Of a stretch of DNA of 64,000 nucleotides, positions 31,929-43,385 are shown in pieces (within the stretch, counting starts at the first letter, position 1; each line of letters opens with the position of its first letter). A program made the position numbers and the translations under genes. This DNA is from Phellopilus nigrolimitatus (taxonomy: Eukaryota > Basidiomycota > Agaricomycetes > Hymenochaetales > Hymenochaetaceae): contig JAJOHG010000121.1 of assembly GCA_021029095.1 (NCBI GenBank), positions 21,379-85,378 of the forward strand. Direction: 5' to 3'. The notes below the pieces were generated by a model. That model saw only the letters and a program-made list of their open reading frames with translations, was not told where the DNA came from and did not search any database.

Positions 31929-34488
31929 TCATTGCTTGAACTTGCCGATGACTGCATCTGCGGCATATCGCGGGATGACCTAGAATCACACACAGGCGGA
32001 AGCACATTAGCCACGCGCAAACGAGGAGGGGGAAGCAAGTGAACGCACCTTCGGGTCGTGCAGCATGTTGAACTCCTCCGTCGCGTCGCGCCCCGCGTAC
32101 AGCAGGATCGCCTTCTCCCCGCCAGGGTGGTCCGGGAGGAACTGCGCGCCAAAACATAGAGTCAGCACCCCAAATCAAAACGAGTCGGAGCCTCGCAGCC
32201 ACGCACCTTCGTCACGTCGAGCACCTCCCCGTTGACGATCACCCAGATGTCGTCCTTCTTGTTGTGCTGAGCGACCTCCGCGGCGGTGTACTCCCCGCCC
32301 GCTGCCTTCTTCTCCTCCGTCTTCTCTTCCTTCTTCTCCTGCGCCGCCGCTGGCGACGCCTCGCCCGTCGGCGCCGCTGCAGGTGCTGCAGGGCCCGGCG
32401 CGGACGCGGGGTTAGCAGCAGCAGTAGCAGGCGGAGATGAGGGCGCCGCCTGGCCGGCCCACGAGAACGACAGGTCGACCTTGCCCTGCTCGGGCGAGAT
32501 GCGGATCGTCGTCGCGAGCGGCGCGGCGCCGCCGCCGAGGTGGCCCGCGACCGCGCCAAGGCGGGCCTTTGCCTTCTCCGCGTCGCCGAGCTCGCTCTGG
32601 ATGAGGTACGCGGCGGCGCTGTCCGCGGCGACGCGGCCGAACACGACGCAGCCGAGCAGCGACGAGCCGCCGAGGCGGTTCGCGCCGTGCACGCCGCCCG
32701 CGACCTCGCCCGCGGCGAAGAGGCCGGGGATCGGCGCGTGGTCTGTCGCGCCCGCGAGCACGCGCGACTCCGCGTCGATCTCGAGCCCGCCCATCGTGTA
32801 GTGCAGCACGGGCGTCATGAGCGCGACGTGGAACACGTCGTCCATCTTGAAGTCGCTGTTCTGGAAGAACTTCTTCCCGAACGCGTCCTTCTGCGCGCGC
32901 GCGCCCGCGGTGTAGTCCGCGAAGACTTTCGCGAGCGCCGCGGGCGGGATGCCGATCTCCTTCGCGAGGTCCGCGCCGGACTCGAAGCGCTTCATGAGCC
33001 CGCGCCCGACGTAGTGCTTGCAGTGCCACTCGATCTCCTTCGACGCCTGGCCGTTCAGCACGAGCCGGATCGGGTACTGCGGGGGAAGCCGGTGTCAATA
33101 AAGAAAAAACGACCTTGTGCCCGACCGACCGACCTTGCCGTTCTCCCAGATCTTGCCCGTGACAAAGTCGCGCGTCTGCAGCTCGTCAACGAAGCGCTTG
33201 CCCTCGTTGTCGAGCAGCAGGCCGCCGACGCCGCGCAGTGCCTCGGCCGCGAGGAACTTGACCTTCGCGTCCGGCTCGTTGGGGTCGACGAGGCCCGTCG
33301 GGTGCACCTGCACCTTCTCGAGGTCGATGCCGCTCGCGCCGACGCCCATCGCGAGCTTCTGGCCGTCGCCCGTGCAGTGCTCGCCGTTCGTCGTCGGCAG
33401 GTCCCACAGCTCGGGGCGGTACTTCTTCAGCAGCGAGTCCGCGGTGAAGTCCGCGGCGTAGCCGCCGGTCGCGAGGATGACGGGGCCGAGCGCCTCGTGG
33501 CGCGCGCCGTCGACCTCGTACTCGACGCCCGTGACGCGCGCGCCGTCCTTGAGCAGGCGGACGACCTTGGCCTTCTTCTTGATCTGCACGCGCGCGGGGT
33601 CGGACTGCGCGAGGTCCTCGAGGCGCTCCATCTGCGCGTAGGTGATGACCATGCCGGGGAACTGCGCGCCGCCGCGGTGCGTGCGCGGCTGCGAGTGGCC
33701 GCCGAGGCGCGCGACCTTGGAGAGGTCGAGCGCGAACTTGTCCTGCAGCCAGTTGACGGCGTCGCCGGAGCGCCCGGTGAGCACGCGGATGAGGTCGTCC
33801 CGCGCGAGGTCCTTCGCGGACTTTTTCGTGTCCTCGAAGAACAGCTTCGCGCTGTCTTGGATGTTTGCGTCCTGCTGCGGGCCGGTGCCTGAACCGTTGA
33901 TACCAGACGTCGCCTTTGTAGAGTTGCCGCCCATGAATCTGGACAAGAGAGCATCGTTAGCAACATACGTAGAATAAGACAGCCGTTAAACGGTGCATTA
34001 GAAAAGACAATCTGAGACATGCACTCTAGGAGTTCTGTATCTTCTTAAAGGACTTTATCGCACATCCCAAAGAGCCATGTAACTGCAAACAGGAGACCTC
34101 CGACAAACCCGAATCCCGCCAAAACAGCGAAAGCCCCCTGGTAGACACGGACAAAGTCGCAGCAGTCTCTGACGGTGGCATTCACAGTCCTGAATCCAGC
34201 CGTGCGCAAGGGAAGCATCTCGTACGGATCCGACCCGTTCCGATGCTCCCGCCGTTTCGCCAACACGACACTGATGATGCCGCCCCATCGACAGCACCTC
34301 CGTCGCCGCAACCGACCGCCCATACACCAGACGACACGAAAGAACACGACCACCGAAGAAAAGGAGACAAACGACCAGAGTACTCACGGCTGCTTGTCGA
34401 GCAACAGGACGTTCGCGCCGCGCTCGAGGAGGGTGTGTGCGGCCGAGAGGCCTGCGAGACCACCGCCGACGACGATGACTTGTGCCAT
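31929..34488 (-). CDS. FAD-dependent fumarate reductase with C-terminal cytochrome b5 domain (639 aa)
   Basis: Five exons sum to 640 codons: 34488-34388, 33938-33134, 33076-32207, 32141-32049, 31979-31929. The N-terminus is the FAD-binding V-V-G-G-G-L-A-G-L-S-A-A, with no mitochondrial presequence, so a cytosolic protein is inferred. Osm1-type motifs: F-M-G-G-N-S-T-K-A-T-S-G-I-N-G, T-H-R-G-G-A-Q, L-A-T-G-G-Y-A, H-P-T-G, H-Y-T-M-G-G, N-R-L-G-G-S-S-L-L-G-C. After an Ala/Pro linker a cytochrome b5 domain follows, with both haem histidines (D-H-P-G-G and M-L-H-D-P). This architecture is known in fungi and reduces fumarate to succinate, helping to reoxidise FADH2 or NADH when oxygen is low. Intron 1 is 449 bp against about 50-70 bp for the rest. 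Confidence 0.95.
34045..34323 (-). other. 92-codon open frame inside intron 1 of the reductase
   Basis: Lies wholly in the long first intron on the same strand. The C-terminal part has a hydrophobic stretch (A-F-A-V-L-A-G-F-G-F-V-G-G-L-L-F-A-V) after a Cys/Arg-rich half. The reductase needs no extra exon here: its exon 1-2 junction restores P-F-M-G-G-N. It may be a nested gene or chance. Confidence 0.25.
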
Positions 34489-36399
34489 TTTTGTGTGCTG
34501 TTAATGTGATGAGGGGGGTGGCGGGAGTAGGTAGGAGAAGAGGACGGAGAGGGAGTTTAAGAAAGAGGGAGAATAATCACGGGATTCCGGGTAGCTTTGC
34601 GGAAAGCGTGCGGGCGTGACGCGGTACGTACTCAGTCGGATCGTGCAAGATACATGTGATAAACCCCGCACTACCTCCTGCTCCTTCCAGCAAATCATAG
34701 TTCGCCCATTATCAGGAAGAAAATTCTACCATTTATTCATGTATAAAGAAAACCCCCGTAAATTACACAAGAAGATAAAGCAGAGTGTCTCGAATATTAT
34801 ACGATTTTATTTGAATACTGTAAATTTCAAATATGGAGAGCCGCTCTCTGCGTCAAGTTCCGGTGGGATCATTCTGCGCCGGCCAAAGCCACGTGTTCGT
34901 GTGGTCCGCCCAACATACAGCCAAAGAAACACGGCTCATTTGCGAGGGAAAGAAGGCTCAGAAATAATCGCGAATCAATACTCAAGTCCGCCGTTGCCCG
35001 CCCTCGTCTTCTCACGAAGAAAAGCCGACACCTACTCACCAGAACCTGTTTCCGTGCATGAGATCGCTCTTGAAAGATCAGTGCATAAAAATAGGACACA
35101 TACGTATAAAAAGAGCGCTTCGACGGAGGAGGCGTTTCCGCTGGTGCAGATATGCTGCGCCTTTTCCCCCCTCCGACGGCTGACCCGCTTTGTCGTATGC
35201 TCCGGCGACGGCGACCACGAAAAGCGCGCGCTATCGTACGTTTGTCAGATCTCCTGCCGGTTTGGCAGCATATGCTGAGCAAGGCGACGCGAGCTGGCCG
35301 GTGAGAGGGGAAAGTATCATAGTGAAAGCAGGAGGTCAAACATAGGTAGCTTGCTGCTTTATAATCCCCGTCGGCACGGAAATTCGAAAAAATGCCGAGC
35401 TGGCATGTCATGTCTAGTCTAAAACATCGCATTGGACAGAACCGCATGCACAGACTAGTAGGGGTCCTCCCCGGCATGCACGAAACGCAAGCGGAGCGCC
35501 GCAGGCTTCGCCGTTAATAGCGGCGTTAATGCGAGTCTCGAAACACGAGTACGTACACGAGAGAGCAGCAAAAGCACGCAACCGTCACTCGGACCACGTC
35601 TTGCTGCATGCGCGCGCGCAGGCGCCTGGGGCTCGAACGACGACTTCCCATCGAATCGGCTGGCTCGACCGGGGGCACAGAGCTGCTGCAGCTGCTGCTG
35701 CCGCAAAGCAAAGCAGCGCGGAGCGCCGTCTTAGCAGCGCACGCCCCGCCGGCTTCTCTGCGCGAATGAGAATCGGCGAGTCCCCTAGAAGAGGTGCCGC
35801 GAGCTAGCGCCTGAAGCGGAAGTGCCTATCAGAGCCCGAGGGGGCGAACAGACAGACGAGCAACTCTGCGGGGCGCATGCTGCTCCTGGTGCGCGCCGTT
35901 GCGGACCCAGTCCGCGTCCTGCAGCTTCCGGAGTCTGCTTGGCGCTTTCTGGAAGCGTGTTTTGCGGCCTGTCGGTGTTGAGACAGCGGTGCGGCAGACC
36001 TGGCTTTTCAAAAGCCCGCGCGACGAGTTCGGGTATAGCGCTCTGCAGGTCCTCGCGGACAAGAAAGGCAGGAGACATCAACTCATGCTAGCATACAGGC
36101 CCTTTGGGGAGAGAGTATCGAGCACAATAGATAGAAATCGCAACTTGGAAAACGGATGAGAGCAAGACGACAACGAAACGCGTGTCGATCTTCCGAGCTC
36201 GAGCTCGCGTGGTTTTACGTCATTTTTGGTTCGCTTTTTCGGGACATTACCTAACTGTGGCTACAGGACCGCCGATTCTGTCGCCGATCGCCGGTCGGAC
36301 CCACACGACAAATGAGTCAAGTATGTAAATTGCATGTACAGGATCTCGCGACAAGTTATCAAGCTATACATGACATACATTTAGGCAAGCAAACAAATG
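34489..36399. other. intergenic, 1.9 kb, nothing recognised
   Basis: Contains the reductase promoter and the 3' flank of the next gene. Several long frames overlap each other on both strands without motifs. A CTG/CAG-rich patch occurs at about 35680-35715. Confidence 0.45.
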
Positions 36400-37175
36400 C
36401 TAGTTCTGAGGGAACTGCATACTTCCAAAGCCCCCCAAACCATTGATATTGTATCCCCTATGGCAGAGTGTGAGAAGGGCTATCAATCTGAAATATTTAC
36501 TCACATTCCAATGGACTGCCCAGGAGGAGCAAATTGTCCTGGTGCGACCTGCTGTCCATAGTGGTACTGATTATCAAATACCAGTGTAGATGCATTGGCA
36601 GCATGTGGCACCGCGTAAAACGCAGCAGGCACATTCTGAGCAGTCCCTGGCTGGAGCACAGGTGCAGGCTGCTCCTGAGGCTTAAGAAATTGTCAGATCA
36701 TATCTAATAATATTCAATGCTGCTTACTCACCTTTGGAGCACATGTGGGCCACCCACGTCCCTTGCATCTCTCACAGAGCACAGGTGCATCTGGCTGGGA
36801 GACTATGACACACTGTATGTAATACAGTCAATACTCGTAGTCAACATATAGTAGCAAAAACACACTGACACCTTGGTGATGCTTCTTGCACATATAGCAT
36901 GGGTTCCGGTTGGCCAGACGAGTACCTTGAGCTTCCAAGGTCGTCCTGCCACTGCTGGATGGGGAAGTGAGGATAGGGGTAAGGAGCTTGAGCAGTTTGG
37001 CAATATGTGTGCCCTCCTGGGGAATGTAAGGCTCAGGCTGCTTCCCAGATGAGATGTCAAAGAGGGTGTCACGAAGAGTGAGGTCATTGGACACTGGTAC
37101 TGCAGTACGTATGAGCTCAATGATTTTGCGGGCAGCAGCGGAGTCGATCACAAGAGGGGAGCTGGGAGCAGACAT
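36400..37175 (-). CDS. conserved-looking small protein with paired Cys motifs (202 aa)
   Basis: Four exons in phase, 609 bp in all: 37175-36872, 36802-36732, 36680-36505, 36457-36400. The N-terminal 80 residues are helical and polar (S-A-A-A-R-K-I-I-E-L-I-R). A C-Y-M-C-K-K-H-H pair is followed about 20 residues later by C-E-R-C-K-G-R-G-W-P-T-C, which could bind one zinc ion. The tail is rich in Pro, Gln, Ala and Gly and ends F-P-Q-N. The start at 37175 is preceded by TTATACAA near 37230. I do not recognise the family; nucleic-acid or protein binding through the Cys cluster is only a guess. Confidence 0.7.
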
Positions 37176-37479
37176 TTTGTGGTCCTTTAGAGGAAGCGAT
37201 GATGAGATCCTTTCTGGGCTATGCTCCGCTTTATACAACTTGGGTCAGCCTACCAATTTACACGTGATAGCACGGTACCTATAGACTGACAATTATGTAC
37301 TAGAATGGAATGGCGGCCTTCTTCATAAGCGAGTTGTGATTCAAGACGGGTTCTAAACTATGGAAGCTTCAACCCTGATGTACGCATTCCTTGATCTATC
37401 CTCAGATTAGTAACACTAGAACCATACCGGCTATGAAGTTTTGCCTGCCTCATGCTTTGCACAACTTCATGAGAGCAGG

Positions 37480-37695
37480 ACCGGATCATTCCTGTTCTTC
37501 CTCTGGTATTGTCGGATCACTTGTTCTTCCTCCGATAGTGTCGGACCATTCCTGTTCTTCCTCCGGTATTGTTGGATCACTTGTTCTTCCTCCGATAGTG
37601 TCGGATCATTTCTATTCTTCCTCGGGTATTGTCGGATCACTTGTCCTTCCTCCGATAGTGTTGGATCACTTTTGTCCTTCCTCTGATATCATTGG
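37480..37695 (+). repeat. 60-bp minisatellite, about 3.5 copies
   Basis: Each unit is made of two similar halves (GGATCATTCCTGTTCTTCCT... and GGATCACTTGTTCTTCCTCC...) of 31 and 29 bp. Unit length is a multiple of three, so a frame stays open (S-G-I-V-G-S-L-V-L-P-P-I-V-S repeated), but there is no other sign of a gene. Confidence 0.85.
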
Positions 37696-37727
37696 GTAAC
37701 CTAATCTTCATCCCTTTATTCATTATG

Positions 37728-38195
37728 TTGCAGGCATTGGCTCAGAATCCCACTGTAGTGAGTTGAGCAACTGTTTTCTCAAAAATGCCTTTTATTCATA
37801 CAACAACATTTGACTTTTTTTTGATGCCTTATCTAAATTGTTATGACTTGTATTTTATTTTACCTTACTACATCTTGAACTTAGTATATTATGTAATATA
37901 GAATTACATGACTTTCTAGACCATCCCATTGTGACATCATTACATCATCATTATCTAGACCATGATGACATACTAATTGGAAGGCACCAACACTTGAGCC
38001 TACAAGACAAACAGGACAAAATGATCCTTGTTGCTGTCAGAGAGACTCTAAATACATACAGGAGACACATATACTCACCTTTGTTGCTGTCAGAGAGACT
38101 GAGGCAACAAAGGTGATGGCACGCATAGGAATAGGTCAGATTATATAATACGCTGCAGGCATCCACTTAGAATCCCCCATGGTGAGTTGATTAGA
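37728..38195 (+). repeat. two copies of a MITE-end motif (M35)
   Basis: GCATTGGCTCAGAATCCCAC at about 37735 and CATCCACTTAGAATCCCCCA at about 38158, both followed by GTGAGTTG and an AT-rich run. The same motif recurs at 39.62, 39.85 (reverse), 42.12, 43.71 and 43.93 kb (reverse). Confidence 0.6.
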
Positions 38196-38399
38196 TGTTT
38201 TATTTAATTGTGACTTTCTCCACACATCATAGTTTAACACTTTTGGACACTTTTATCCAGATCACTTTTTAACTTTCTTATGCCTTTCTCTGAACGGTAT
38301 ATTTTAACCTTCTTCTTGCCTTTGTCCACACAAGAAAGGCTTAACAAAGGCATGTTTTCGTCAAAGCACCCCTTTCTTAAGCATTTCTTGTGTGGATGT

Positions 38400-38476
38400 G
38401 CCCGACATGCTGGCCATGGACACGAAAACATTGCGACCATAATGCTGGCCATGGACACGAAAACATTGCGACCATA
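38400..38476 (+). repeat. direct repeat at the edge of IR2
   Basis: ATGCTGGCCATGGACACGAA and what follows (34 bp) occurs twice in tandem. The right arm of IR2 ends in the related GTGTCCACGGCC at about 45195-45204. Confidence 0.7.
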
Positions 38477-38569
38477 TCCAGCTTAGGGCACTTCAGTCAG
38501 ATCCTTAGAATGCAATGTCAGGGGCCACTCGGCAGCTCCACGACCCCGCACGCACACCGCCGATTGTCG

Positions 38570-39340
38570 GCCATTTGTATTGTCTACAGCAGTCCAAAAA
38601 ATAACATCTTCAATATTGTCTTCGCATGTTTCTCAGCATAACTGTCTTTTAACAACTTCAAGCTCTCTTACCCTGTCCCCGATCCGCTTCGCACTGCCCG
38701 TTCCTGATTCTTCTTTCCCTTCTTCTCTTTCTCCTTCACACACACACATTATACGCCCGGGACGTATCACTTGTACGAGCACCACTGTTATCTATTCATT
38801 CTTTCTAGTCTATCAGGATGGCGGATCTGGAGGCCCGGACTCATGCGCGTTTTTATCGAGCTCGAGCTTGGCTTACGCAGTTTTTTTTTTTTTTTCTCTC
38901 TTCTTTTTTTTAATCTCCTACCTCACGTTCTCCTCTCATCTTGTCTTTTCCCTTGTTTCTCCCTTCCTCCTCTCACTCGGCGAGTGTATGGTGTACCATC
39001 ATCTGACGCTGTACTCGTGTGTAACGCTCCCAATGATGACGATGCTTCTCTATGAAGACCCCCCGAGCCTCCCTTGCGCGCCTCCAAGCCTTCACGGAGC
39101 ATTCAGTCTCGCGGGTAATTGATAATACTTTATCTGCAGGTCTGAAGGTTCTCTGACTCGCGTTGCCTGACCCCTCGAGCCACAAATGTCTGACGACTAA
39201 GGACTCGATATGGCGATGGCCGGCTTTCTCGAGCTACCTCGTGTTCCGCCCACCCTTCAACAGATCGCCGACCCAGAGCTAATGGAATAAAGAGGGCAAG
39301 CTCTGGTCCCGCTCTTAAAATTACTACGAACCCTGGTGTA
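38570..39340 (+). repeat. dispersed repeat R1, copy b
   Basis: Same repeat as 3240-4060 but in plus orientation, forming the outer part of the IR2 left arm. Contains a T-rich tract at about 38880-38915. Confidence 0.65.
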
Positions 39341-39617
39341 AGTAAGAATCCATTTTACACTGAACACAAATAGAGGGCGTTTTCAGAAAGTGCACAACAA
39401 TTTACTTACCCCATGGACTCTCTACAGCTTTGTGCACGTGAGATTTCCCTTGGGTTTCATCTCATAGCTTTTTCTTGCTAGCCATCCACCCCAAAGTTCA
39501 TCTCTTATGTGTTGTACTCATTCAAAGAAAACACTGTTGAGAGACAAGCTCCCTAAGACTCGTATAGACTGCTGCTTTAGGCCCCTATTAATTAGGCACA
39601 AATAAATCAAAAATTTA

Positions 39618-39896
39618 CCACAGGCATTAGTTCAGAATCCCCCCTCTGGTGAATTGAATAGTTTCTTGACTTTACAATGCATTTCCTCATAAAACAACCC
39701 TTAACATTCTTTACATCTTAATCTAATTTAAGGTATAAAAGAGATGTGTTTCTGCAGAAACACTCCTTTGTTATGCCCTTTCTTCCCAGGATAGAGTGAA
39801 GGTAAAAAAAAACATTGGATAAAGGCATGGTTAAATAAAACAACAATTTAACTCACCATGTGGAAATTCTAAGCCAATGCTACAGTGTACTCAAGA
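39618..39896. mobile_element. MITE with M35 ends (left arm copy)
   Basis: About 275 bp bounded by inverted M35 motifs (GCATTAGTTCAGAATCCCCC at the left; the reverse complement of GCATTGGCTTAGAATTTCCA at the right). AT-rich interior, no coding. Its counterpart in the right arm is at about 43708-43973. Confidence 0.55.
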
Positions 39897-40205
39897 CTTC
39901 CAATGATTTTTCCTGACAGTACTCAATGAATATCATATGTTTATTCTGAAAAATGCCAGGTTTATTTCATGCTCATTCCATGTTTATTGATTTACAAAAT
40001 ATTCTATCTCTCTTGCCTGTGCAGGAAGAAATCGAGGGAGAATCAGGACAATGTTAGAATTAAGCTGCTCAGGATGTACATTAATTTGTGTAGCAATTGG
40101 TGGAGTTGGTGGAGTGAGGGAGGCAGGTAACATGATATGAAGGATGGGAATGAAGGATGGGAGTGTCCTCCACCCCTTCTGAAACCAAGGTATTATACAA
40201 CTAGT

Positions 40206-40745
40206 TTACAGTCCTACTAGCTTAGTGAGGCAATCTTCATGGAACTTGAGCTTGCTTTCTGCATGTTTCATCATTTCTTCATCTTCAAGTGCTTTCTTCT
40301 GTAGCCCTGGATCCACTTGTTCACGCCTTTCTGGACTGATCAGGATTTCCTTCCCAATTTCTTTCAGCACTTCATTGTACTTGCGCTGAGCAGTTTCAAC
40401 TGCAATATGATATTCGGTTAAGATTCCAACTGACTTTGGAAGGTTTTCTTCTGCAGCCTTCAGCTCCTTTTCTGCACTGCTTGCGGCCTCCTGCAGCCTT
40501 GGATCCACCTGTGCATGTCTTTTCTTGCTGCCCAGACACTCTCTACCAATGTCTTGTTGTACCTCAGTGTACCAGGATTTATAGATGACCTTTACAAGTT
40601 TGGCATAATGAACAGCATTTTCATGCTCTTCTTGAGGAGAGCCACTGTTCCCAGGCTGGGACTTCTGGTAGTATTCTTTTAAGTAGGCTTTCTGGGGGGC
40701 TGAGCACTTTATACTGAGAGGGTTGTTGTACAGACTGGCTGACAT
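40206..40745 (-). CDS. helical repeat protein, left copy (179 aa, unknown)
   Basis: Single exon. After about 70 residues there are two related blocks of about 55 residues: Q-D-I-G-R-E-C-L-G-S-K-K-R, V-D-P-R-L-Q-E-A and K-E-I-G-K-E-I-L-I-S-P-E-R-R, V-D-P-G-L-Q-K-K-A. Both are rich in Lys, Glu, Ala and Leu and likely form coiled-coil or helical hairpins. No signal peptide or known domain. The ATG at 40745 follows a TATATAAG box about 110 bp upstream. Identical to the gene at 42846-43385 in the other arm. Confidence 0.65.
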   Translation of the reverse strand: MSASLYNNPLSIKCSAPQKAYLKEYYQKSQPGNSGSPQEEHENAVHYAKLVKVIYKSWYTEVQQDIGRECLGSKKRHAQVDPRLQEAASSAEKELKAAEENLPKSVGILTEYHIAVETAQRKYNEVLKEIGKEILISPERREQVDPGLQKKALEDEEMMKHAESKLKFHEDCLTKLVGL

Positions 40746-41387
40746 GTTGGATTTGGAAGTGGATTGTTTAAGGGGAAAACAGGTGTGAATGATGCTGGGG
40801 GAAGTAGGATAGCAGTTGAGCTGGTGCAAGAAGACCAACAACATCAGCACATCTTATATAGAAAATGAGCATGCAAACCAAAGCCACAGGCAAATTTGCC
40901 AGGACACAAACTATGCTCACTACTTCAGCTTGCATATCTAGCACAGAATGCATTGTGTGCACAGTCTGGAAATTGGTAGATGGAAGATTGCCAGTAGAGT
41001 ATGCAATACAGACAAACTTGACACTACACAGATTGCACTTACTGCTGCATGTGCATATCCAGTACAGAAAGCATTGTGCACAGTTTGATAATTGGCAGAG
41101 AAGATTGCCTGCAGAGCACAGAACATTGCCTGTAGAGTTGTTGCTATGACAACATCTTGGCAGAAAAGCTGGCAGTGTTTCCAAGACAATTGACAAGTAT
41201 GTGCATTATTGCACCCTGGTTGTCAGTGCAGAATGTGCACAGCAGGCCCATATGCATGTAGTGCCATAGTGCAATATGCACATGTGGTGTGTCTGTTACT
41301 TTGTTGAACACCTGACACCATACAATTTTTGAATAGATATGCAATATGAGAAGTTGGGGAAGGAATATGCATGCACCCTGTGCATAG

Positions 41388-41893
41388 TGTTACGGAGTAA
41401 CAGGGTCTTGCCTAATGGAGCGAGGAGCGTGACTGTGGACAGTGACGTGACGAGTGACGTGAGGCTTGACTGTGACAAGGCGACGATGACTATGGCAAGA
41501 CTGTGAAGCACAGAGTGCAGGACTATGAAGAGCAAGGGCGATGAATAGCAAGACTATGCTAGCTACTGAACAAGGAGGTCAAGCTGGGGCTTAAGGTCCC
41601 AGCGATGTACCTATATATACTGTGAGGCTGACTATGATGTCAGCGGGGCTGTGGAGTCATGCGCAGCATGACATGAGGGGAGCGTGAGGGAAAGGCCCGT
41701 AAGGGGCATGTACAGTGGAGCATGGAATGAGGCAGTGGAGCGTGGAGCGGGGAGCACCTAGGAGGGGCGCGTACAATGAGGAAGGGGTCAGGCCATGAAT
41801 TAAGGGAAAGGTAATGGAAAGGTGAAGGGCCTGACTAAGCAAGGAAGGAATGATGTAAGGGGGATCGTGAGGTAAGCAAGGTAAGTTCTAACA
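41388..41893. mobile_element. solo LTR (506 bp)
   Basis: Begins TGTTACGGAG and ends GTTCTAACA, i.e. TGTTA...TAACA ends, with a 5-bp target duplication CATAG on both sides (41383-41387 and 41894-41898). No internal coding region, so probably left by recombination between the two LTRs of a full element. Not similar to the copia LTR at 4.7 kb. Confidence 0.85.
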
Positions 41894-42109
41894 CATAGTC
41901 TATGCTGCACAGTTCCATGATGCAGCATCACCATAAGTGTGTGATAAACATGCAGATGAACATGTCTTGAAAGAGGCAGAGGATCCCATGATCATGCCCT
42001 GTCTATGAAAAACTTCAGAGAGAACCTCTGCAGGAGATGCATTTATGTTGAAAAGGCACAGTGAAAGTGCTCAAAATTTCCATGACTGGATTGGAGTATC
42101 TTGGATCAT

Positions 42110-42155
42110 GTTACTGTGGGCATTGATTTAGAATCCCCCAATGGTAAGCTGAATA
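42110..42155 (+). repeat. M35 motif in the IR2 spacer
   Basis: GCATTGATTTAGAATCCCCC followed by AATGGTAAGCTGAATAG; single end without a visible partner. Confidence 0.55.
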
Positions 42156-42845
42156 GCTTATTTATGTAAAAACATATTTATTCATACAGCAATATTTAAT
42201 ATTTTTTGATGTGTTTATCTGAATAGCTCTTTAACTTCACTATGCATTGCATATCTATTCAAAAATTGTATGGTGTCAGGTGTTCAACAAAGTAACAGAC
42301 ACACCACATGTGCATATTGCACTATGGCACTACATGCATATGGGCCTGCTGTGCACATTCTGCACTGACAACCAGGGTGCAATAATGCACATACTTGTCA
42401 ATTGTCTTGGAAACACTGCCAGCTTTTCTGCCAAGATGTTGTCATAGCAACAACTCTACAGGCAATGTTCTGTGCTCTGCAGGCAATCTTCTCTGCCAAT
42501 TATCAAACTGTGCACAATGCTTTCTGTACTGGATATGCACATGCAGCAGTAAGTGCAATCTGTGTAGTGTCAAGTTTGTCTGTATTGCATACTCTACTGG
42601 CAATCTTCCATCTACCAATTTCCAGACTGTGCACACAATGCATTCTGTGCTAGATATGCAAGCTGAAGTAGTGAGCATAGTTTGTGTCCTGGCAAATTTG
42701 CCTGTGGCTTTGGTTTGCATGCTCATTTTCTATATAAGATGTGCTGATGTTGTTGGTCTTCTTGCACCAGCTCAACTGCTATCCTACTTCCCCCAGCATC
42801 ATTCACACCTGTTTTCCCCTTAAACAATCCACTTCCAAATCCAAC

Positions 42846-43385
42846 ATGTCAGCCAGTCTGTACAACAACCCTCTCAGTATAAAGTGCTCAGCCCCCCAGA
42901 AAGCCTACTTAAAAGAATACTACCAGAAGTCCCAGCCTGGGAACAGTGGCTCTCCTCAAGAAGAGCATGAAAATGCTGTTCATTATGCCAAACTTGTAAA
43001 GGTCATCTATAAATCCTGGTACACTGAGGTACAACAAGACATTGGTAGAGAGTGTCTGGGCAGCAAGAAAAGACATGCACAGGTGGATCCAAGGCTGCAG
43101 GAGGCCGCAAGCAGTGCAGAAAAGGAGCTGAAGGCTGCAGAAGAAAACCTTCCAAAGTCAGTTGGAATCTTAACCGAATATCATATTGCAGTTGAAACTG
43201 CTCAGCGCAAGTACAATGAAGTGCTGAAAGAAATTGGGAAGGAAATCCTGATCAGTCCAGAAAGGCGTGAACAAGTGGATCCAGGGCTACAGAAGAAAGC
43301 ACTTGAAGATGAAGAAATGATGAAACATGCAGAAAGCAAGCTCAAGTTCCATGAAGATTGCCTCACTAAGCTAGTAGGACTGTAA
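42846..43385 (+). CDS. helical repeat protein, right copy (179 aa, unknown)
   Basis: Same translated product as the gene at 40206-40745. The start is the ATG at 42846, downstream of CTATATAAGATG (about 42732). An upstream in-frame extension of 35 residues lacks support because the TATA box would fall inside it. Ends in K-L-V-G-L. The two copies face away from each other across a 0.9-kb spacer. Confidence 0.65.
   Translation: MSASLYNNPLSIKCSAPQKAYLKEYYQKSQPGNSGSPQEEHENAVHYAKLVKVIYKSWYTEVQQDIGRECLGSKKRHAQVDPRLQEAASSAEKELKAAEENLPKSVGILTEYHIAVETAQRKYNEVLKEIGKEILISPERREQVDPGLQKKALEDEEMMKHAESKLKFHEDCLTKLVGL

Larger units (their letters stand above)
38440..41346. repeat. large inverted repeat IR2, left arm
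   Basis: Pairs with 42245-45204 on the other strand. About 39680-41346 looks identical to its partner; the outer part is diverged but aligned through repeat R1. Carries the helical protein gene 40206-40745. Confidence 0.9.

Noticed and set aside
34869..35477. 202-codon minus-strand frame
   Set aside because: No motif, Arg/Ser-rich shadow-like composition, overlapped by frames on the other strand, no splice-linked partners.
37480..37695. Possible CRISPR-like or coding repeat
   Set aside because: Direct minisatellite with no spacers; CRISPR is not expected in a fungus and the open frame follows from the unit length.
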